A stretch of 64,000 nt of DNA from Styela clava (taxonomy: Eukaryota; Chordata; Ascidiacea; Stolidobranchia; Styelidae), in contig NC_135257.1 in NCBI RefSeq assembly GCF_964204865.1, positions 5,224,651 through 5,288,650 on the forward strand, given 5' to 3'. The notes beneath the pieces are model-generated. The model saw only the letters and a program-made list of their open reading frames with translations. It had not been told where the DNA came from and did no database searches. Of the stretch, positions 22,980-34,768 are shown piece after piece. Made by a program: the position numbers and the translations under genes. Within the stretch, counting starts at the first letter, position 1, and every line of letters begins with the position of its first letter.

Positions 22980-24327
22980 TTTTTTTTTTTTTTTTTTTTT
23001 TTTTATATATATTTATTATTATATAAAACACAGTTAATCGATACATCTACAATAGCTACAGCATTATTAATCAATATTCATAGAAAATACATAATCACAA
23101 TTCATCATATAAAAATAATCAATTATTGTGCGTATATCCTAAAATTTTCCATTTTTGATAATGTTTCTTTATTTTGCCATTTTTATGTGCAATGAACCGC
23201 TCAATTTCCCTCACTTCATGAAGATATGAGGTAAAAACATAGAACAGTGGTTTCTTTTTCTGTATCTTACAACGATATAGATAAAACCGGGCAGTAAGAA
23301 GTATACAATTACACAATTTGTTATAGAATTGGCAAACATATCCCAACATGCAATCTTTCTTTGAAAAGTTAAAATTAATCCCTGTTTTTGAATATATCCA
23401 TATGTTCAGAAATTCCCAAAACTGTTGGACAACTATACAATCATAGAAGAGATGGTCAGTAGTTTCAACATTCGAATGACAGAAATCACATAACTCTGAT
23501 GAAACAAGTTTAAATTTATACAATCTATCGTTTAGTACTATGGCACCATGAAATAGCTTTACATGAAAAGATTGCAATTTAGTTTCAATAGTACAATAAA
23601 AGATATCCATATACAGTTTATTCCAATTAAAATCACTCTCTAAATACAAAAGATCTGTCCATTTTTTTCTTGATTTATCAGGGGATATAAATTTGATAAG
23701 GTTCAACTTTTTATAGATGCTTTTATTTACTTTTCCTGATTCGAATGTTTCAGAAATAAAATGACATACATTCTCTTCAGTGTCACTTATTACACTAAAA
23801 TCAACACAGTTTCCAATATTGCATAACCAATAATCGGGTAGAACTCCAGTGATGCGATAATAATTCACATACTCTTCATCACTATATTGCATGCCATATT
23901 TTTCAGTCAACTCTCTATAAGTAAACAAATTACCCACATTTGCTAAATGTCTTACAGCTTTTATACCATGATCATACCAAGACTTTATAAAAAATTGTTT
24001 TCTGGCATAAGAAATACTTTTGTTGTACCATATAGGTTGATCAAAATTTGACATTTTCCAATCAAAAAGCACATTTTTACAGAAATACCAGTTTTTAAAT
24101 ACATTTCGTATGGATGTTAAAGGTAAATGCTTCAGAACATATGAATTTGAGCTCAATTTTCCTTCAAGCAATGCTTGAAAACAGTATTGGCTAAGCACTT
24201 CCATCTCAATCAATTTCCACACTGGATTAACTTCCTCATTCAAGAGTGTTTGAATGAATTTAATTTTTTGGGCAACAATAAAATTTTTTATATCTATCAT
24301 ATCAACACCTCCCTTTTCTTTGGGGCC
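22980..24327 (-). mobile_element. 5'-truncated L1/Tx1-like LINE inserted antisense in Ty3 pol
   Basis: A poly(T) run at 22980-23004 is the poly(A) tail seen from the plus strand. The insertion is flanked by the 14-bp duplication GGGCGTCTGCGCTT (22966-22979 and 24328-24341), a classic target-primed insertion. The body is 1348 bp and contains one open frame, the C-terminal end of ORF2. Confidence 0.95.
23119..24300 (-). CDS. LINE ORF2 C-terminal fragment (zf-RVT)
   Basis: 393 codons, open to the stop just inside the tail. It lacks endonuclease and the catalytic RT boxes because the copy is 5'-truncated. The C-terminal third has the zf-RVT pattern of L1/Tx1-type LINEs: [16 protein letters not shown], then [18 protein letters not shown] and QQFWEFLN. 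The first Met is only the first one inside the truncated copy, so it is not the native start. Absence of stops agrees with a recent insertion. Confidence 0.82.
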   Translation of the reverse strand: MIDIKNFIVAQKIKFIQTLLNEEVNPVWKLIEMEVLSQYCFQALLEGKLSSNSYVLKHLPLTSIRNVFKNWYFCKNVLFDWKMSNFDQPIWYNKSISYARKQFFIKSWYDHGIKAVRHLANVGNLFTYRELTEKYGMQYSDEEYVNYYRITGVLPDYWLCNIGNCVDFSVISDTEENVCHFISETFESGKVNKSIYKKLNLIKFISPDKSRKKWTDLLYLESDFNWNKLYMDIFYCTIETKLQSFHVKLFHGAIVLNDRLYKFKLVSSELCDFCHSNVETTDHLFYDCIVVQQFWEFLNIWIYSKTGINFNFSKKDCMLGYVCQFYNKLCNCILLTARFYLYRCKIQKKKPLFYVFTSYLHEVREIERFIAHKNGKIKKHYQKWKILGYTHNN

Positions 24328-26844
24328 GGGCGTCTGCGCTTCACATCGTACCTAAACAGGACGGCCAGTGGCGCCCATGTGGAGACTACAGACGTCTCAA
24401 TGATATGACCGTGCCTGACCGCTACCCAGTCCCAAACATACAAGATTTTACGGCCCGTCTTGCGGGAAGGACAATTTTCTCTAAAGTGGATCTTGTTCGC
24501 GGTTATCATCAAATACCTATTCATGAACAAGATATCCCCAAAACTGCCATTATCACACCGTTTGGCCTATTTGAATTTCTCCGCATGCCGTTTGGGCTTA
24601 AAAACGCCGCCCAGGTATTCCAGCGTTTAATGGATACCATCTGTCGAGGTTTGCCTTTCGTATTTGTCTATCTTGACGACATCCTTATCGCCAGTACGTC
24701 TAAAGATCAACACAAAAAGGACTTGCGAAATCTTTTCCAAAGGCTAAAAAGTCACGGTATGGTTATCAATCCTGCCAAATGTAAATTTGGTTTAAGCGAA
24801 TTAGAGTTCCTGGGACATACTGTTACAAAAGAGGGTGCTTTTCCTCTCCCCAATAAAGTGAAGGCGATAACTAATTTACCTCGCCCTTCATCTGTAAAAG
24901 GCCTTCAAGAGTTTCTTGGCATGGTTAATTTCTATCATCGGTTTTTGCCCAAAGCTGCCCAAATAATGCAACCACTATTCGCAGCACTTTCCGGCCTGCC
25001 CAAGAAGTCGAAGGTTTTGCCCGAATGGACTGACAGTATGATATGTGCATTTGAAAAAACTAAGAAAGTACTGGCAAATGCAGTTATGCTTACACATCCA
25101 CAACCAAACGCACCAACTGCCCTCACAGTCGACGCTTCGGACGTTGCCTTAGGAGGTGTTCTCGAGCAAAAGTTAAATGGATCTTGGAAGCCAATTGCAT
25201 TTTATAGTAGACAGCTACGCAAACCCGAGACGAAATACAGTGCATTCGACAAGGAACTTTTGGCCGTTTACTTAGGAATACGACATTTTCGTTATTTTCT
25301 CGAAGCACGACCCTTCACGGTTTTTACAGATCACAAACCCCTCACTTTTGCTATGGCAAAAGTCTCTGAGCCATGGTCAGCGCGACAACAGCGTCACCTC
25401 AATTTCATATCTGAATACACAACAGATATACAACATATTTCCGGTAAGGATAATACTGTCGCCGACGCCCTGTCGCGCGCGGTCATCAACGACGGCATCG
25501 ATTATGAAATTATGGCCACAGATCAACTAAACGACAAGGATACACAGGCTTACCGCACTGCTATCACCGGCCTTCGTGTCAAAGATGTCCCTTTTTGCAA
25601 CGGCAAATTTACATTGCTGTGTGACGTATCTACGGGTAGACCACGACCTATAGTGCCTGCCAGCTGGCGCAGAAAATTTTTTGATGCGGTTCACGGGCTC
25701 TCGCATCCAGGCATACGTACCACTCGCAAACTGATCTCACAAAAATTTGTGTGGCATGGTCTTTCCAAACAAATTGGACAATGGGCCAAAACATGCCTGG
25801 AATGCCAAAAGTCTAAAATAAATCGTCATATACGGGCCCCTTCAGAAGATTTCAAAATGCCAGACAAACGTTTTGACCATATCAACATTGACTTAGTTGG
25901 TCCTTTACCACCATCACAAGGATACAATTACCTTCTTACAATAGTAGATCGTTTCACAAGGTGGCCAGAAGCCATTCCCCTCAAAGACATATCAACTATG
26001 TCTTGTGCCCGAGCTTTCCTGTCAAATTGGGTTGCCCGTTTTGGTGTTCCACTTCACATTTCTTCTGACCGAGGATCACAGTTCATTTCAGGCCTTTGGT
26101 CTGCTGTTGCCGAATTATTGGGAACAAAAATTCATCACACTACAGCCTACCACCCACAGGCAAATGGTTTGGTAGAACGTTTTCATCGAACAATGAAATC
26201 TGCCATTAAGGCACGACTCAATGATTCAAACTGGTTGGACGTGCTTCCATGGGTTTTATTGGGAATCCGCACAGCTCCGAAAGAAGATCTTACGGCATCG
26301 TCAGCTGAGCTTGTTTATGGCGCTCCCCTCACTGTCCCCGGTGATTTCATATCAGACTCTAAAGACAATAGCTGCCCGACCACAAATCTTCGGCTTCTTA
26401 GAGAAAGAGTAGGATCATTGGCTCCAATTCCTACGTCGCACCATGGTCCTTTCAGAGCAAGAATGCCAGCCGCACTCAATCAAGCCAAGTTCGTGTTTAT
26501 TCGTCGTGACGCACACCGATCTCCTTTACAAAGACCTTATGAAGGACCATTCGAAGTTTTGCAACATGGGAATAAAACTTTCAAAGTACAGATTGGAAAC
26601 CGAAGCGAAACTATTTCTGTTGACAGGTTAAAGCCAGCTCATCTTGATCTCGACCATCCTGTTTCTGTATCCATTCCTAAACCAAGAGGACGTCCTCCAA
26701 TCCCTAAAACAACAACGAACAATCAGCGTTCTACAGACGATCGTTCATCCGAACCTACAACCGGTTATGATTACAGAACCAAATTTGGTAGAAAAACTCG
26801 TAAACCCACTAGATTTTTATAACTCATTCCGTCTGGGGGGGTAG

Positions 26845-27053
26845 TGTGGCGAACCACTTAACTAATAATAGCCGTTATGAGTCACAATTGTTTTGTTTAT
26901 GTTTTTGTCACGCATGATTACTTACGTGCTTTTCTTACGATAACTTGTCATTCTGTTTTCTGTTCGCTTGTCGTTAACATTGCTTTGTTATGAATTAAAC
27001 ATCAACATAATTGAAAGTCTTTTTCTTGTTAAAAAAGAAGTTAGTTCGCTTCA
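26845..27053 (+). repeat. 3' LTR of the Ty3 element
   Basis: 209 bp, preceded by a G-rich polypurine tract and followed by the target duplication CAGT at 27054-27057, where the LINE frame resumes. Confidence 0.93.
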
Positions 27054-27663
27054 CAGTTAAAATTAACGGTATCCCACTGGAAGTTGTCCGTTCGCATAAA
27101 TATCTTGGACTACATATTGACGATCATCTAAAATGGAACGCCCATACTACTGAAATTCATAATAAACTGTCAAAATCTGTAGGAATTTTTTAATAAACTT
27201 AGGCATTATGTCCAAGACATAACTCTGCGAACGGTATATTTTGCCATTGTCTAGTCACACATCCAATATGCATTAGCTGCGTGGGGCTCTAGATGCCCAA
27301 CTAATTTACGCAGATTAGAAGTCTTACAAAATAGAGCCGTTAGAATTCTTTCTAGGGCACCTTTTTGTTCTAACATCGACACCTTATATCATAAGACCAG
27401 GGTGCTGAAACTATCTGACATCTATAAACTAGAAATCTCTAAGTGACATGACTTAGTAACATGCATGAGCATAATACGCGCTCTTCGACAAAATCCAATT
27501 TTGTTGTACCCCGTTTTACAACAAGCAAGTTCCAAAACTCTCTCAAATATAGAGGTGTCGTCACTTGGAATAGTATTCCCATCAGTTTACGTGACTCCAT
27601 CTATGCCACTTTTAAATTTGAGTATAAAAAACTTATGCTTTCTTCTTACCTATCAGTACCTTG

Positions 27664-28670
27664 ACTTGTTGTGCTATCAACATCTATTTTGCATGCCTTG
27701 TCATTGTCATCAGAATACTTGATCTGATCCACAGTCCCCAGAAGTATTCCTCAGCATTTGGAATATATTTCATTAATGATTCGACCATTTTTGTAATGCT
27801 ATTTCCTAACCTCCACAGTTTATGCTCTACAGTCTACACCACACTGTATATTCAGAATGTAGCCATTACTTGACAATCCCACTAGAGATGAGTTTGTGCC
27901 TACCAGATGAGTTTGTGCCTACTACTGGAGCTCAGTCAAATAATTCACTGGCTGGTCATGTATGATCTGGTTTCTTTATTATCGGCCCAGTTGAACCAAG
28001 ATCCCTAGTCACTGTACCAACCCTAATTGCCAGATAATTATTTCAATAGTTATTTGGTACATTGCAACCATATGTTATAAGCCCTACTGTATTGTGCCTA
28101 ATTCTACTGTTTTTGTAATTAATTTTATCATTGTGATATCTCTTGAACAAGGTTAGTTATTGCTTAGTTCATTTTCCTCTGTATTGATTGAATTATTATT
28201 TTATTTTTCTCATCTGGCGTCTATATTTGTTGCACGAGTAACTGATTGTGTAACGTTAGCTTGGTTAAATGTTACTCTCAGGACTTCTTAGTCCATAATC
28301 TAGAATGATGTTTTACCTGTTTACTCCTTTGTGAAATGTATGCTACTATTCCGATTCTAATAATTTTACTAATGACTCCATTCCTGGTAACCATGTCACA
28401 GTGTCGAATTGAAGTACAGTAGAAACTGGTTCCATATTAGGAAACTGTTAACAATTCAGACATTACTCATAGTTCCAAATGTATTACCTAAAAACTGTCT
28501 TGTTAGGTACACCACCAGAACGTGCACCCTTAAAAACTGGTACCTAAACGTCGTCGGCTTTCCTAGTATGACTGTACCCAGCCAGGCCAGCCTGCTGTCA
28601 CTGTGCCAAGGTGATATTCACTTTGGTCGTTGCTATGCTGTTCGCTGCCCTGTTTTTGAATTCCACCACT
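27664..28670. other. No gene recognised; probable LINE-derived flank
   Basis: A/T-rich DNA following the LINE ORF2 remnant. It may be decayed LINE 3' sequence. There is a short direct duplication (GATGAGTTTGTGCCTAC at about 27887 and 27905). I find no supported reading frame. Confidence 0.4.
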
Positions 28671-28678
28671 GTGTACAG

Positions 28679-29144
28679 CAGGGGTGGGCAACTTCTCTTG
28701 TCGGCGGGCCAGATGTGGGAAAATGAAGTCTTCGGGGGGCCGGATTATTACATGATTAGTATTCAATAACTCAATCACATATTTATTCGCTAATGCAAGA
28801 AAGTCAAATGCTCGACACTCTTTGTCAACTTTACGTTTCTTTGGATGTTCCATGGTTAATAAAACCTAATATAAAATCTAAATTCTATTTATATTTAGAA
28901 TCTATGCTCTCTGCTTTGACCTGGTGTTATTTGTTTAACAAGTGTGCTAAATTGCTTGTTCACTAAGGCAATTGTTTATTTCACCAGCTCACACTGACAG
29001 TGCGGTGAGAGTAGAAAGAACGGCAACTTTCAGGGATGACGCGTCGGACCACATTTCAGAGTGTGGTTGGATACAATCAGCGGGCCGGTCAAAATCTAGT
29101 CGCGGGCCGGACCCGGCACGCGGGCCGTATGTTGCCCACCCCTG
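28679..29144. mobile_element. hAT MITE
   Basis: 466 bp with terminal inverted repeats CAGGGGTGGGCAAC / GTTGCCCACCCCTG and a perfect 8-bp target duplication GTGTACAG (28671-28678 and 29145-29152). GGGCCGG-type motifs near both ends are typical of this hAT class. It has no transposase frame and depends on a related autonomous element. Confidence 0.95.
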
Positions 29145-29152
29145 GTGTACAG

Positions 29153-29907
29153 CGTATATATAGAGTTTCGATTACAACATTGATAATACTACTTTTGTTG
29201 TGTTTTTGTCATTCCTGGGATTTTCAGCTTGGGATATCCTATTTTACACCCATGGTTGATGAATTTTATATTATTGTTATCTCTATGTTTCATATTTTTC
29301 CGCTGTAATAAATACAATTTCACTTAAAACACAGTTATTTAAATTTTCATCCGTAGATTCCGACGCAACGCGCTTTATTACGTTATTGCGTATCAATCAC
29401 GGCGGAGCCTTAATAACTAAGCACTTCCAATTGTTAGAATATTATGATGTCTAATGCATTGGTATAATCATTTATTTTATAGTTGCGATAAAACTTGCAA
29501 ATATGTCTGTTTTAATGTACATACTGTATGTATTCAGATTCTACAAATTGTGAGAGCAAATATGATTCAATAAATATATGGTATTTCAACCAGTATTTAA
29601 TATTTCAACCATAACTCTTGCATGAGATAGCCTAGCTTTCACACCATCTGTACATATTTGTTTCCGCCTCCTGTTTAAAACTCTTTTCGCCGTTTTGCGG
29701 TACAGTTACGCCTACTGTAACGACTGGTATAACCGACCCCAAGAGGCATTTGATGCATGGGCGCTAAGCCGCTAATTTAACTTACCCTTTTCTTGAATTT
29801 GTTATTCCACAGAAAGTAAAAAATCCCACATGTTGTAGTAGTGACCGGATTTAAATTTAATTCATATAACGCAGTCGTGTGGCGTCATAATGATATCAAA
29901 ATGATGA
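29153..29907. other. No gene recognised
   Basis: A/T-rich spacer between two hAT elements. TGTAATAAATACAATTTC near 29305 looks like a poly(A) signal region, possibly the tail of the LINE-related DNA to the left. Confidence 0.35.
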
Positions 29908-29915
29908 CCTGTTAT

Positions 29916-32900
29916 CAGTGGCGGCGCGTCAATAGGGCCAACCGGGGCAATGCCCCGGTTGTTTTTTCGGTATAATAAAAAATATTCGAAAAATACCTCA
30001 ATATCGGTTGCACAGACTGTCTACACTAGCCATATTCTCCCGACATGGTTCATTTTTCGCTCGCAAAGCCTTCGCCGAACGTCGACGGGGCGACGCCGAT
30101 TTTGCCCCGGTTGCTCATTGTATATCGTATTCTCTCTTTTATCTTCCACTCGCCGCGTTTGTCTCGTTTGTTTTCTGTTTCTTTACTAAATCATCGGGGC
30201 TAGCCCCGAAATTATGACGACACAATGCCGACGTTTCTTACAACAACGTGTTGACATATTCACGCATTCCTTCTCGTTCGTTGGTTGCTCGAAGAGTTGA
30301 TAGTTTTCTCGCCTTCGTTGTTGTCGCTTGTTTCGCTATTTGAATCAGTTAGAGACCTTTAGTCCATTTGCTTTCGATTTTCCACATTCCTTTTGAGCTC
30401 CTCACTTCTTTCCGGCTTGGCATTTCTTAGCCTTAGACCTCATAATGAATAAGGTTGATGCACTACTTCGCACTCCGTTTTCGCAGCTGCCGCTGGAACA
30501 AAAATTAGAGGTACAACGTCTTGGGCCTTATCAACCAAAATATTGTTCACTGGAACAATCCCATGACGGAGGAAAGCGTCGGCGTACATTCTGCGCAGAA
30601 ACTTGGTATAAAAAACACGAATGGTTGTGTTACAGCGAGGACAAAAATGCACTTTTTTTTTTTCATCTCCTACTTTTTGCTACCGCCCGTGACTCACGTT
30701 GGTGTAAATTTGTAAGTTTTAGAGATCTCAAACATCTTTCCGAGCGTGCCAGGGATCATCAATCTTCTATGGAGCATCTGGACAATGCAGTAAAATACCG
30801 AACATTCGGAAATGTTAATATTGCAGCACAGTTGGATGAAGGACGCGCGGTTTCTATTCGTCGGCACAACCAAAACGTCGAGAAAAGCCGCCATGTTCTC
30901 GGTCGATTGATAGATGTTTTGAAGTTCATTGGTTGTCACGAGCTGTCCCTCCGTGGGCACGATGAACGGGCTGGCTCTTCTAATAGAGGGGTATTTTTGG
31001 ATATGGTGAAATACACCGCATCCCTAGATACAGTATTGAGAGATCATCTTGATGCCGCGACTGTTTCGAAAGGGACATCTAAGGATATCCAAAATGATTT
31101 GCTCGACTCAATGTATAAAATTTATTTACAACATTTGGCTCTGGAAATTGAGAATTGCCAGTTGCTTTCGATTCAGTCTGACGAGACGACTGACATCACG
31201 TGCGTTTCCCAACTGGCTGTGATTTTTCGGTTTGTGAAAGATGGTAAACCTACCGAGAGATTTCACAGCTTTGTACCAATCGTTGATCGCACGGCTTGCG
31301 GGATATCGGCTGTACTGAAAGAAGTGTTACAGCCTTACAACGCGAAGTCAAAATTGATAGCTCAAACTTATGACGGCGCGGCAGTCATGAGTGGGTCGAA
31401 ACATGGTGTTCAAGTTTATATAAAAGAAGATTCTCCTCATGCGCATTTTTTACATTGTTATGCACATCAATTTAACCTCGTTATTAAAAATATGTGTCTT
31501 GATACCCCTCTCGTCCGTATGTTTTTTGCAAATGTTTCGGGGTTTTCTTCATTTTTTTCCGTTTCGCCGAAGCGCTCTGACCTCCTTCGCCAGATATGTA
31601 GCCGCCGTCTCCCAGCTTGTGCACCAACACGTTGGAACTTCCAATCACGCGTGGTGCAGGGCGTGTCCGAAATTAGGTCTGAGCTCATTGAGTGTTTCAA
31701 TGGCATTCAGAGCTCTCCGGTTTGGGACGAACGCTCTGTGAGGGAGGCGGCGTCTGCTAGAAGATGGTGATTTTTCATTTTTTCTCGCTTTTTTCTCCAC
31801 AATATTCTATCACGTGGATGTATTATACGGCGCATTGCAGTCAAGGCTAATGGATGGAGCGTCTGTGCAGTCGTGTATTTCAGACTTCTGCGATGCTGTA
31901 TCTCGTATCCGAGAAACAATAAAATACGACGACACATGGAGTGCTTCTTTACGCCGCGGGCAAACAACGCAGCGTTTGATTTTGTCTGCAAAGGAATGCT
32001 GTGACATTCTGGTGAATCAAATAGGCGATCGTCTGCGCACTGAACACCTTGCCGCGTTCTCTTTGATGAACCCAAAAATTTTTCAAAATTTGCACGTCAA
32101 TTTCCCATTCATTTGTTGGCTACTGTCTCCAAATTTTACCCCATGATAAACGTGGGTAAATTGGAAAATGAAATGCGATGTATATACACCAATCAAACTT
32201 TTTTGAACATCACATCAACTTGCGCGCTCTATGGGTTCCTCATAGATAACACTCTAGTAACTACCTTTGCGGCGTCTGCAAAATTTCTGGACATCATTTT
32301 GACGACGCCTATTTCTTCCGCCGACGCAGAGCGAACATTCAGCACGCTGAAGCGTATTAAAACGTATCTCAGAAACACAATGAAGCAAGATAGATTAAAT
32401 TCCTTTGCTGTTTTATCCATTCACAGAGACGTTATTTCTGGGATGCATGACTTTAATCAGCGCGTTATTGAGCATTTTGCTTCCAAGAAACCGCGGCGTG
32501 TTGCATATATGTTCAAACAGTAGAAGTCTTGCAGCATATATATCTATGAGTGAGCGACGCATGTCCTTATCTTTGCATTAAATTTCCTTTCTTCATAGTA
32601 ACGTTTTAAACCTTATTTTAGGTTTTGTCTGCTTTCCCGAAGTTTCTGTTAATATGTCATTGTATTTATCTGGGTAAAAATTGCCTTTCCTTCTGAAAGA
32701 GGTTCAAAATAAACTATGTCTATATTTATTAATCCCTTGACTTGGACCGGTTTTAAAAACACTTTCTTATCGTTAAAAATTTTCGCTTTTGCCAATTGGT
32801 TGTTACCGATGGAATGGTTTTTATACTCATAAAATGATGGGAGAACTTACAGCGCTCATCCTGTCCCCGTAGATGGGGGTGACTTTGTCCCGCAGTAGCT

Positions 32901-32936
32901 TGCCCCGGTTGTCAAAATGACCACGCGCCGCCACTG
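29916..32936 (+). mobile_element. Complete-ended hAT DNA transposon (3.0 kb)
   Basis: Terminal inverted repeats begin CAGTGGCGGCGCGT on both strands and are followed by AACCGGGGCAA-type subterminal sequence. The 8-bp target duplication CCTGTTAT is perfect (29908-29915 and 32937-32944). It encloses one broken transposase gene. The ends are intact, so it could still move if transposase were supplied in trans. Confidence 0.96.
30445..32523 (+). pseudogene. hAT transposase with TTF-type zinc finger (broken)
   Basis: The first open piece, 30445-31770, starts with an N-terminal TTF/ZMYM-like domain (RRTFCAETWYKKHEWLCYSE), followed by the RNase-H-like core with SIQSDETTDITCVSQLAV (first catalytic Asp region), YDGAAVMSG and HCYAHQFNLVIKN. 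The finger seems damaged: where related proteins have Cys residues in the ALF-C-F-x-C-LLF stretch this one reads ALFFFHLLLF. The frame then stops at 31768 (TGA) and resumes in a second phase (about 31796-32146, DVLYGALQSR) and again in the first phase (32113-32523), which carries the hAT dimerisation region (TTPISSADAERTFSTLKRIK). At least one stop and two frameshifts make it non-functional. Confidence 0.93.
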
Positions 32937-32944
32937 CCTGTTAT

Positions 32945-34265
32945 AATAAAAATCATTTTGTTGCGTTTGATTTCAGTAGGCTATATATATATTTTATCAA
33001 TATGATTATGATATTGCTCATCCCGACGTTTCCCAATCGGATAGCAATTCCTCCCCAGGGAGGAATTTTGTCGTTCTTGGGGAAAAATTCTACATTTGCA
33101 GCAGTATTACTATTCTTTAATATTACTATATTACCTAATTATGCACACATTATACACTACTTAACTATACGAAGCGAAAGGGAGACATGTACTCTAGAAT
33201 TAGATAAAGACCCATTAAAAATTGGATAAACAAAGAACTCGTATGTATGCCGAGGTAGGAATAAAGAGGTTTGATGATTGAAAGAACCATTGGGCCTCAT
33301 CCGATCAAATATACCTTTGTATAAAGTCCGTCTAATATGAATCAAACTAGAGGAGTTCCGACATCTGACAAGTGTTCACTTACTTGTTCTAATCTAGAGT
33401 ATACAGTAGGCCACATCGAAATTTGTAGTAGCTAATCTAGATTTAGCGACGTTAGTGACAATACTGTAATTCTGTATAGTGGGACTATCTCCAAAATGTT
33501 TACGTCACATCTTTGACGCAGGTAACCACCACTCATGCTGTCATACCACTCATACCTGTTATAGGTTTCGCCATCCCACTGATGAAGCATGAGCACTGAT
33601 AAAGCATCGGTGCGCTGCATTGCAATTTTGATTAAAGTGACTCACGCAATATGGTCATGAGTGTAACAATGAGCAATAATTCAATCGATTCAATCATGAA
33701 AAGTTTTGTTAGAATGCTTTGTTAGAATAAGTTTAATCTACACGTGTGTGTGTGCGAGTGTGCGAGTGCGCGAGTGCGCGCGCATGCGCGCGTGTGTGTT
33801 TGTGTGTGTGTGTGTGTTGATTTCCCTCGAAAATGTAACAGTATCTGCATAATAGTTAAACGGTATAAAAGAGACGGGATACATGTGCAAGACCTTACTG
33901 GCCTAAGACACAGATGTGGACATGCACCCCAACAAGTATAACTGTAGTTTAGGACTGCTGCGTTATAGTAGAACAGAAGACATGAAATATACAAATAAAA
34001 CTCTTGTACAAATACAATACACAGGACAAAGAGGTACAGCACCACGATGATATGTACAATAGGCAGTTTATGGCACGTTCATATCCCAGGTTCTGATGTG
34101 AAGGGATGGGAATAGTGTATAAATCGCATTTTTGTGTTTCTTACAGAAGATTGTACGAAACAAGTAAAAATTTGTTCGAGACGTGAACCTGCCAAAAACC
34201 AACGTTGGGTGGGACCACGACACAAAAATATTAATACTAATGCATAGCACCAAATCTCGTATTGT
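32945..34265. other. No gene recognised apart from a microsatellite
   Basis: Intergenic DNA with no supported frame. The microsatellite at 33741-33818 is listed separately. Confidence 0.45.
33741..33818. repeat. GT/GAGTGC microsatellite
   Basis: A run of TG dinucleotides interrupted by GCGAGTGTGCGAGTGCGCG units, alternating purine-pyrimidine throughout, so potentially Z-DNA forming. Frames across it are artefacts of low complexity. Confidence 0.9.
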
Positions 34266-34747
34266 TCACTTTCCGCATGCATTAACGTAGTTTATTAGCG
34301 CACTCTCACCTATGTCCAAAAAAAGCACAATCACGTCTTACACTTAAGCTTTGGCCACTCTCTCTGTATATATACTGTATTTGTCATAGTAAATTCGCTC
34401 ATTGGTGCTCGTGAATTCTCAACCTTTTTATTATTACGAATAGATTCAGTGTATTAAAGACGACAGTGATATTATCACGGTAAGTGCCAATCTTTCCAAT
34501 GAAATGATCAACAGTCGTCAGTGACTAAAAGTTTACCTGCAATATTGATGGAGTTTACCATTGCTCTCCGAATTCGTGAAAGTACTTTCTGTTGAGAAAC
34601 AACTTCATAAAAAGAAATCGTGACATGAATCGCCCCAATAATCAATATGCACCTTACCGTCGCTGCAGTGGCCGAGAACTTCAACCAGTTTGAAAAACGG
34701 TTTTGCAATGCGTGCTTAGAAACACGCCCATTTGAAGTCAACGGCAT
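34266..34747 (-). CDS. Candidate three-exon gene for a 61-aa protein, function unknown
   Basis: Exons 34658-34747 (ATG at 34747), 34537-34588 and 34266-34309. The phases fit exactly (0, then 1) and all sites are GT-AG: donors GTAAGG and GTAAAC, acceptors CTCAACAG and GGACATAG. The product is 61 residues, basic and helical in appearance (segments RFSNWLKFSATAAT, KVLSRIRRAMVNSINIA, ESALINYVNACGK). I do not recognise a family, signal peptide or membrane segment. A hAT-like relic starts 22 bp upstream of the ATG. The coherence of three short exons is the main support; chance cannot be excluded. Confidence 0.4.
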
Positions 34748-34768
34748 TATCTTTAAAGACCTATAAAG

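Larger units (their letters stand above)
15356..26655. repeat. Copy 2 of the 11.3-kb duplicated block
   Basis: This is the copy that is continuous with its flanks on both sides: TTC24 exons 4-9 lie to its left and the end of the Ty3 element lies to its right. It is therefore the better one to annotate. See copy 1 at 1-11300. Confidence 0.97.
22254..26822 (+). pseudogene. Ty3 Pol (protease, RT, RNase H, integrase), split by a LINE
   Basis: Protease active site LVDTGAQVSVLP (near 22417) and the start of RT lie before the LINE; the rest resumes at 24342 and stays open to 26822. RT shows [14 protein letters not shown] and YLDDIL. RNase H shows [11 protein letters not shown] and FTDHKPL. Integrase has the zinc-binding H...H...CLEC and the D-D-E residues in [17 protein letters not shown] and NGLVERFH, then a GPY/F-type end ([10 protein letters not shown]). 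Apart from the insertion I see no stop or frameshift, and both parts are in the same frame. The 1348-bp LINE interrupts RT, so this copy cannot make full Pol. Confidence 0.92.
21406..27053 (+). mobile_element. Ty3-type LTR retrotransposon, nested in a LINE
   Basis: Bounded by two 209-bp LTRs (21406-21614 and 26845-27053) that start TGTGGCG, end GCTTCA and show no difference by eye. The target duplication is CAGT (or ACAGT, if the last LTR base is shared). A primer-binding-site candidate TGGTGACCCCGAC follows the 5' LTR by two bases. A G-rich polypurine tract (CTGGGGGGGTAG) precedes the 3' LTR. It carries gag and pol. A 1348-bp antisense LINE insertion splits pol. Identical LTRs mean a recent insertion; the LINE entered even later. 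Confidence 0.95.
21056..27663 (+). pseudogene. Non-LTR (Jockey/CR1-like) LINE ORF2 fragment split by a Ty3 element
   Basis: C-terminal half of a LINE reverse transcriptase. The first piece, 21056-21405, shows the RT motifs IPQGSVLGP, INDLSN and FADDAGLLDS (the YADD box as FADD). The second piece starts at 27054 with SHKYLGLHIDDHLKWNAHT (motif E region) and continues through frameshifts to about 27663, with remnants resembling LQNRAVRIL, VLKLSDIYKLEI and GVVTWNSIP. The two pieces meet at the insertion point of a Ty3 element at 21406-27053 and share the bases CAGT. The 5' half, endonuclease and clear 3' tail are missing. Internal stops after 27190 show the LINE was already dead or has decayed. 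Confidence 0.8.

Noticed and set aside
33722-34045. 107-codon minus-strand frame over the microsatellite
   Set aside because: Its length comes from alternating GT/GC repeats read as Thr/His/Ala/Arg; no family resemblance or splice context.
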